A DNA stretch of 64,000 nucleotides, from assembly GCF_013149295.1 (NCBI RefSeq), contig NZ_JABGCB010000005.1:124001-188000 (forward strand), written 5' to 3'. Source of the DNA: Novosphingobium sp. SG751A. GTDB taxonomy: Bacteria; Pseudomonadota; Alphaproteobacteria; Sphingomonadales; Sphingomonadaceae. Positions within the stretch are counted from its first letter, which is position 1, and each line of letters begins with the position of its first letter. The notes below the pieces were generated by a model that ran no database searches, was not told the DNA's origin, and saw only the letters and a list, made by a program, of their open reading frames with translations. Shown here piece by piece: positions 61,818 through 64,000 of the stretch. Position numbers and translations under genes: made by a program.

Positions 61818-63149
61818 TCAGATCAGCGGATTGGTGGGCGCGGGCCCCTTGCGCAACACTTCGCGCAGGCGCTGCCAGATCTTTTCACGCCAGCTTTGCC
61901 TTGCATAATCGCGATAGTCGGGAGCGGCGGCGCGGCTGCGTTCGGGCAGGGCGACCGGATCAAACCGCGAGGTCAGTTGATGGCGCAGCCCGTCCGGCCC
62001 CGCCCCCTGAATCGCCAGCGTCAGTTCGGTCAGATGCAGCGTGAAGTCATGCGAGGGGAAATGCGGCCGCCCGGTGGCAATCGCGTCGCATAATTCGGCC
62101 AGACCGATGGCTTTGTCCTGAATGCCGATCTGGTTGCTCATAAACCGCTTGTAGATGGCCCGCGGCGACATGCTCTTGCGCGGCAGGCGTTTCGATCCGG
62201 GCGGCGGGGTGACGATCAGCGGCACTTTGCGCCCGCCGATGCCCACCAGCCATTGCACAAAGCTGTTGGTGCGCGCCAGCCGCATCCGGCGCATATCCAG
62301 CGCCAGCTTGCCAAAGCGTTCGATATAGACCGGGCATTCATATTCGCGATAGGTGTTGGTGTGGATCACCCCGCGATTGCCGATGATGCGCATCTGATGG
62401 TCATAGGGCGCGGCAATCGAGCAGGTGACGCGCCCCACCACGCCGCTTTCAAAATCGAGGCAGCCCACCGAGAAATCGGGTGTATCGGCCGGATCCATCG
62501 GCAGGTCGGTCTTGTCGGGCAGGGTCATTTTGGAAAAGGACGTAACGCTGCGCACCGGCCCGAAAATCGCGCACATCCAGGCCAGATGATAGCCGACATG
62601 CTCCCACGTACAGCCCGATTCATACTCATGAACATAGGGCCATGGTGTGCCTGAACGCGAACGCCATGTTTCCGGATTCATCAGGTAGACCGGCTGATTG
62701 TCAAACTCGGCATAGACCATGCGGACATCGCCCACGGCCTTGTCCTGCGCGGCCTTCCACATGGTTTGCGATGTGGCCGACAGCGCGTTGGACGGGGCGC
62801 AGGAAATGCGCAGCCCCAGGTTTTCGGCCAGAGCGAAAAGCTCGCGCGCCTCATCCATGTCGGTGACAAAAGGTTTTTCGCAATAGACATGCTTGCCCGC
62901 CCGCAGGATGGCCTTGTTCACCTCGTAATGCGCCTCGATCGAGGTGAGATTGGCGATCACCTCAATCTCCGGATCGCCCAGAATGCTCTCCCGATCAGGA
63001 TATACCCGCAGGCCGAAGAATTTCCCGACCCTTTCTGCCTGTTCGGACCTGATGTCGTAAATACCTGCGATCTCGATGTTTTCATGCCGGCCGATGGTCA
63101 GCATATAAAGATCAAAGACATAGCCGCAGCCAATAATGCCTATTTTCAT
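61818..63149 (-). CDS. Gfo/Idh/MocA family sugar oxidoreductase
   Basis: A 443-residue NAD(P)-dependent oxidoreductase. ATG 63149 (MKIGIIGCGYVFDLYMLTIG) carries the GxGxxx(G/A) nucleotide motif; GGGGGC lies just upstream. The conserved EKP motif is AGKHVYCEKPFVTDMDEA. A second-domain part with DFSVGCLDFESGVVGRVTC and a Trp/His-rich stretch (SGTPWPYVHEYESGCTWEHV) follows. The C-terminal 100 residues are an extension not typical of minimal family members. In polysaccharide islands these enzymes convert nucleotide sugars such as UDP-sugars to deoxy or amino derivatives. It is convergent with the TolC-type gene. Confidence 0.85.
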   Translation of the reverse strand: MKIGIIGCGYVFDLYMLTIGRHENIEIAGIYDIRSEQAERVGKFFGLRVYPDRESILGDPEIEVIANLTSIEAHYEVNKAILRAGKHVYCEKPFVTDMDEARELFALAENLGLRISCAPSNALSATSQTMWKAAQDKAVGDVRMVYAEFDNQPVYLMNPETWRSRSGTPWPYVHEYESGCTWEHVGYHLAWMCAIFGPVRSVTSFSKMTLPDKTDLPMDPADTPDFSVGCLDFESGVVGRVTCSIAAPYDHQMRIIGNRGVIHTNTYREYECPVYIERFGKLALDMRRMRLARTNSFVQWLVGIGGRKVPLIVTPPPGSKRLPRKSMSPRAIYKRFMSNQIGIQDKAIGLAELCDAIATGRPHFPSHDFTLHLTELTLAIQGAGPDGLRHQLTSRFDPVALPERSRAAAPDYRDYARQSWREKIWQRLREVLRKGPAPTNPLI

Positions 63150-63193
63150 AAGCCCCCTGTTTGCCCCCCGGATATGCGTATGGGCCCTATGTT

Positions 63194-64000
<807 letters not shown>

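Overview
The window looks like chromosomal DNA of a high-GC alphaproteobacterium, most likely a sphingomonad close to Novosphingobium or Sphingobium. The reasons are the protein sequences, a SciP (DUF1153) cell-cycle regulator, a fused ThiS-ThiG, DUF3576 and DUF445 genes of the alphaproteobacterial type, and an exopolysaccharide cluster laid out like the Sphingomonas sphingan loci. No rRNA, tRNA, CRISPR array, transposase or phage gene was seen. Genes are densely packed and most open frames on the opposite strand are GC-rich shadows.

Region 1-11.1 kb is mostly housekeeping: an M48 protease (cut by the left edge), a PAS-like protein, a fatty-acid-hydroxylase family protein, fabI, a BrkB/YihY membrane protein and a DnaJ-class chaperone on the minus strand; pdxH and a CDF metal exporter on the plus strand; then a dispersed inverted-repeat element, a lipoprotein serine hydrolase and mnmA. 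Region 11.1-18.0 kb holds the sciP operon behind a CtrA-like half-site pair, an RND efflux adaptor/pump pair coupled to a DUF445 protein, and a small unknown gene.

Region 18.0-25.7 kb is a complete propionyl-CoA to succinyl-CoA module (pccB, epimerase, methylmalonyl-CoA mutase, pccA) transcribed away from a short-chain-acyl-CoA regulator, with several TTTGCAAA-type boxes between them. Region 25.7-46.3 kb carries a redox enzyme with its HxlR regulator, a MASE1-PAS-GGDEF protein, sucC, a CysQ-like phosphatase, rplM-rpsI, cutA-ctaA, merC-like and thiSG, galU, murA, two glycine-zipper proteins, a ribbon-helix-helix protein, a second copy of the dispersed repeat, phaB, an outer-membrane-like unknown, a DUF3576 lipoprotein, and leuS-lptE-holA.

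Region 46.5 kb to the right edge is a surface-polysaccharide and secretion island: polyprenyl-phosphate sugar transferase, Wzy-type polymerase/ligase, Wza-type exporter, Wzc-type tyrosine autokinase with a tyrosine-rich tail, an unknown TPR-like secreted protein, two tandem GT4 glycosyltransferases, a complete type I secretion system (ABC, HlyD-type adaptor, TolC-type channel), and two Gfo/Idh/MocA sugar oxidoreductases, the last cut by the edge. Together they would build, polymerise and export an acidic-type or modified exopolysaccharide, with protein export encoded alongside. The flippase and most glycosyltransferases are not in the window. Two upstream genes, galU (UDP-glucose) and phaB (polyhydroxybutyrate), fit a carbon-storing, polysaccharide-making lifestyle.
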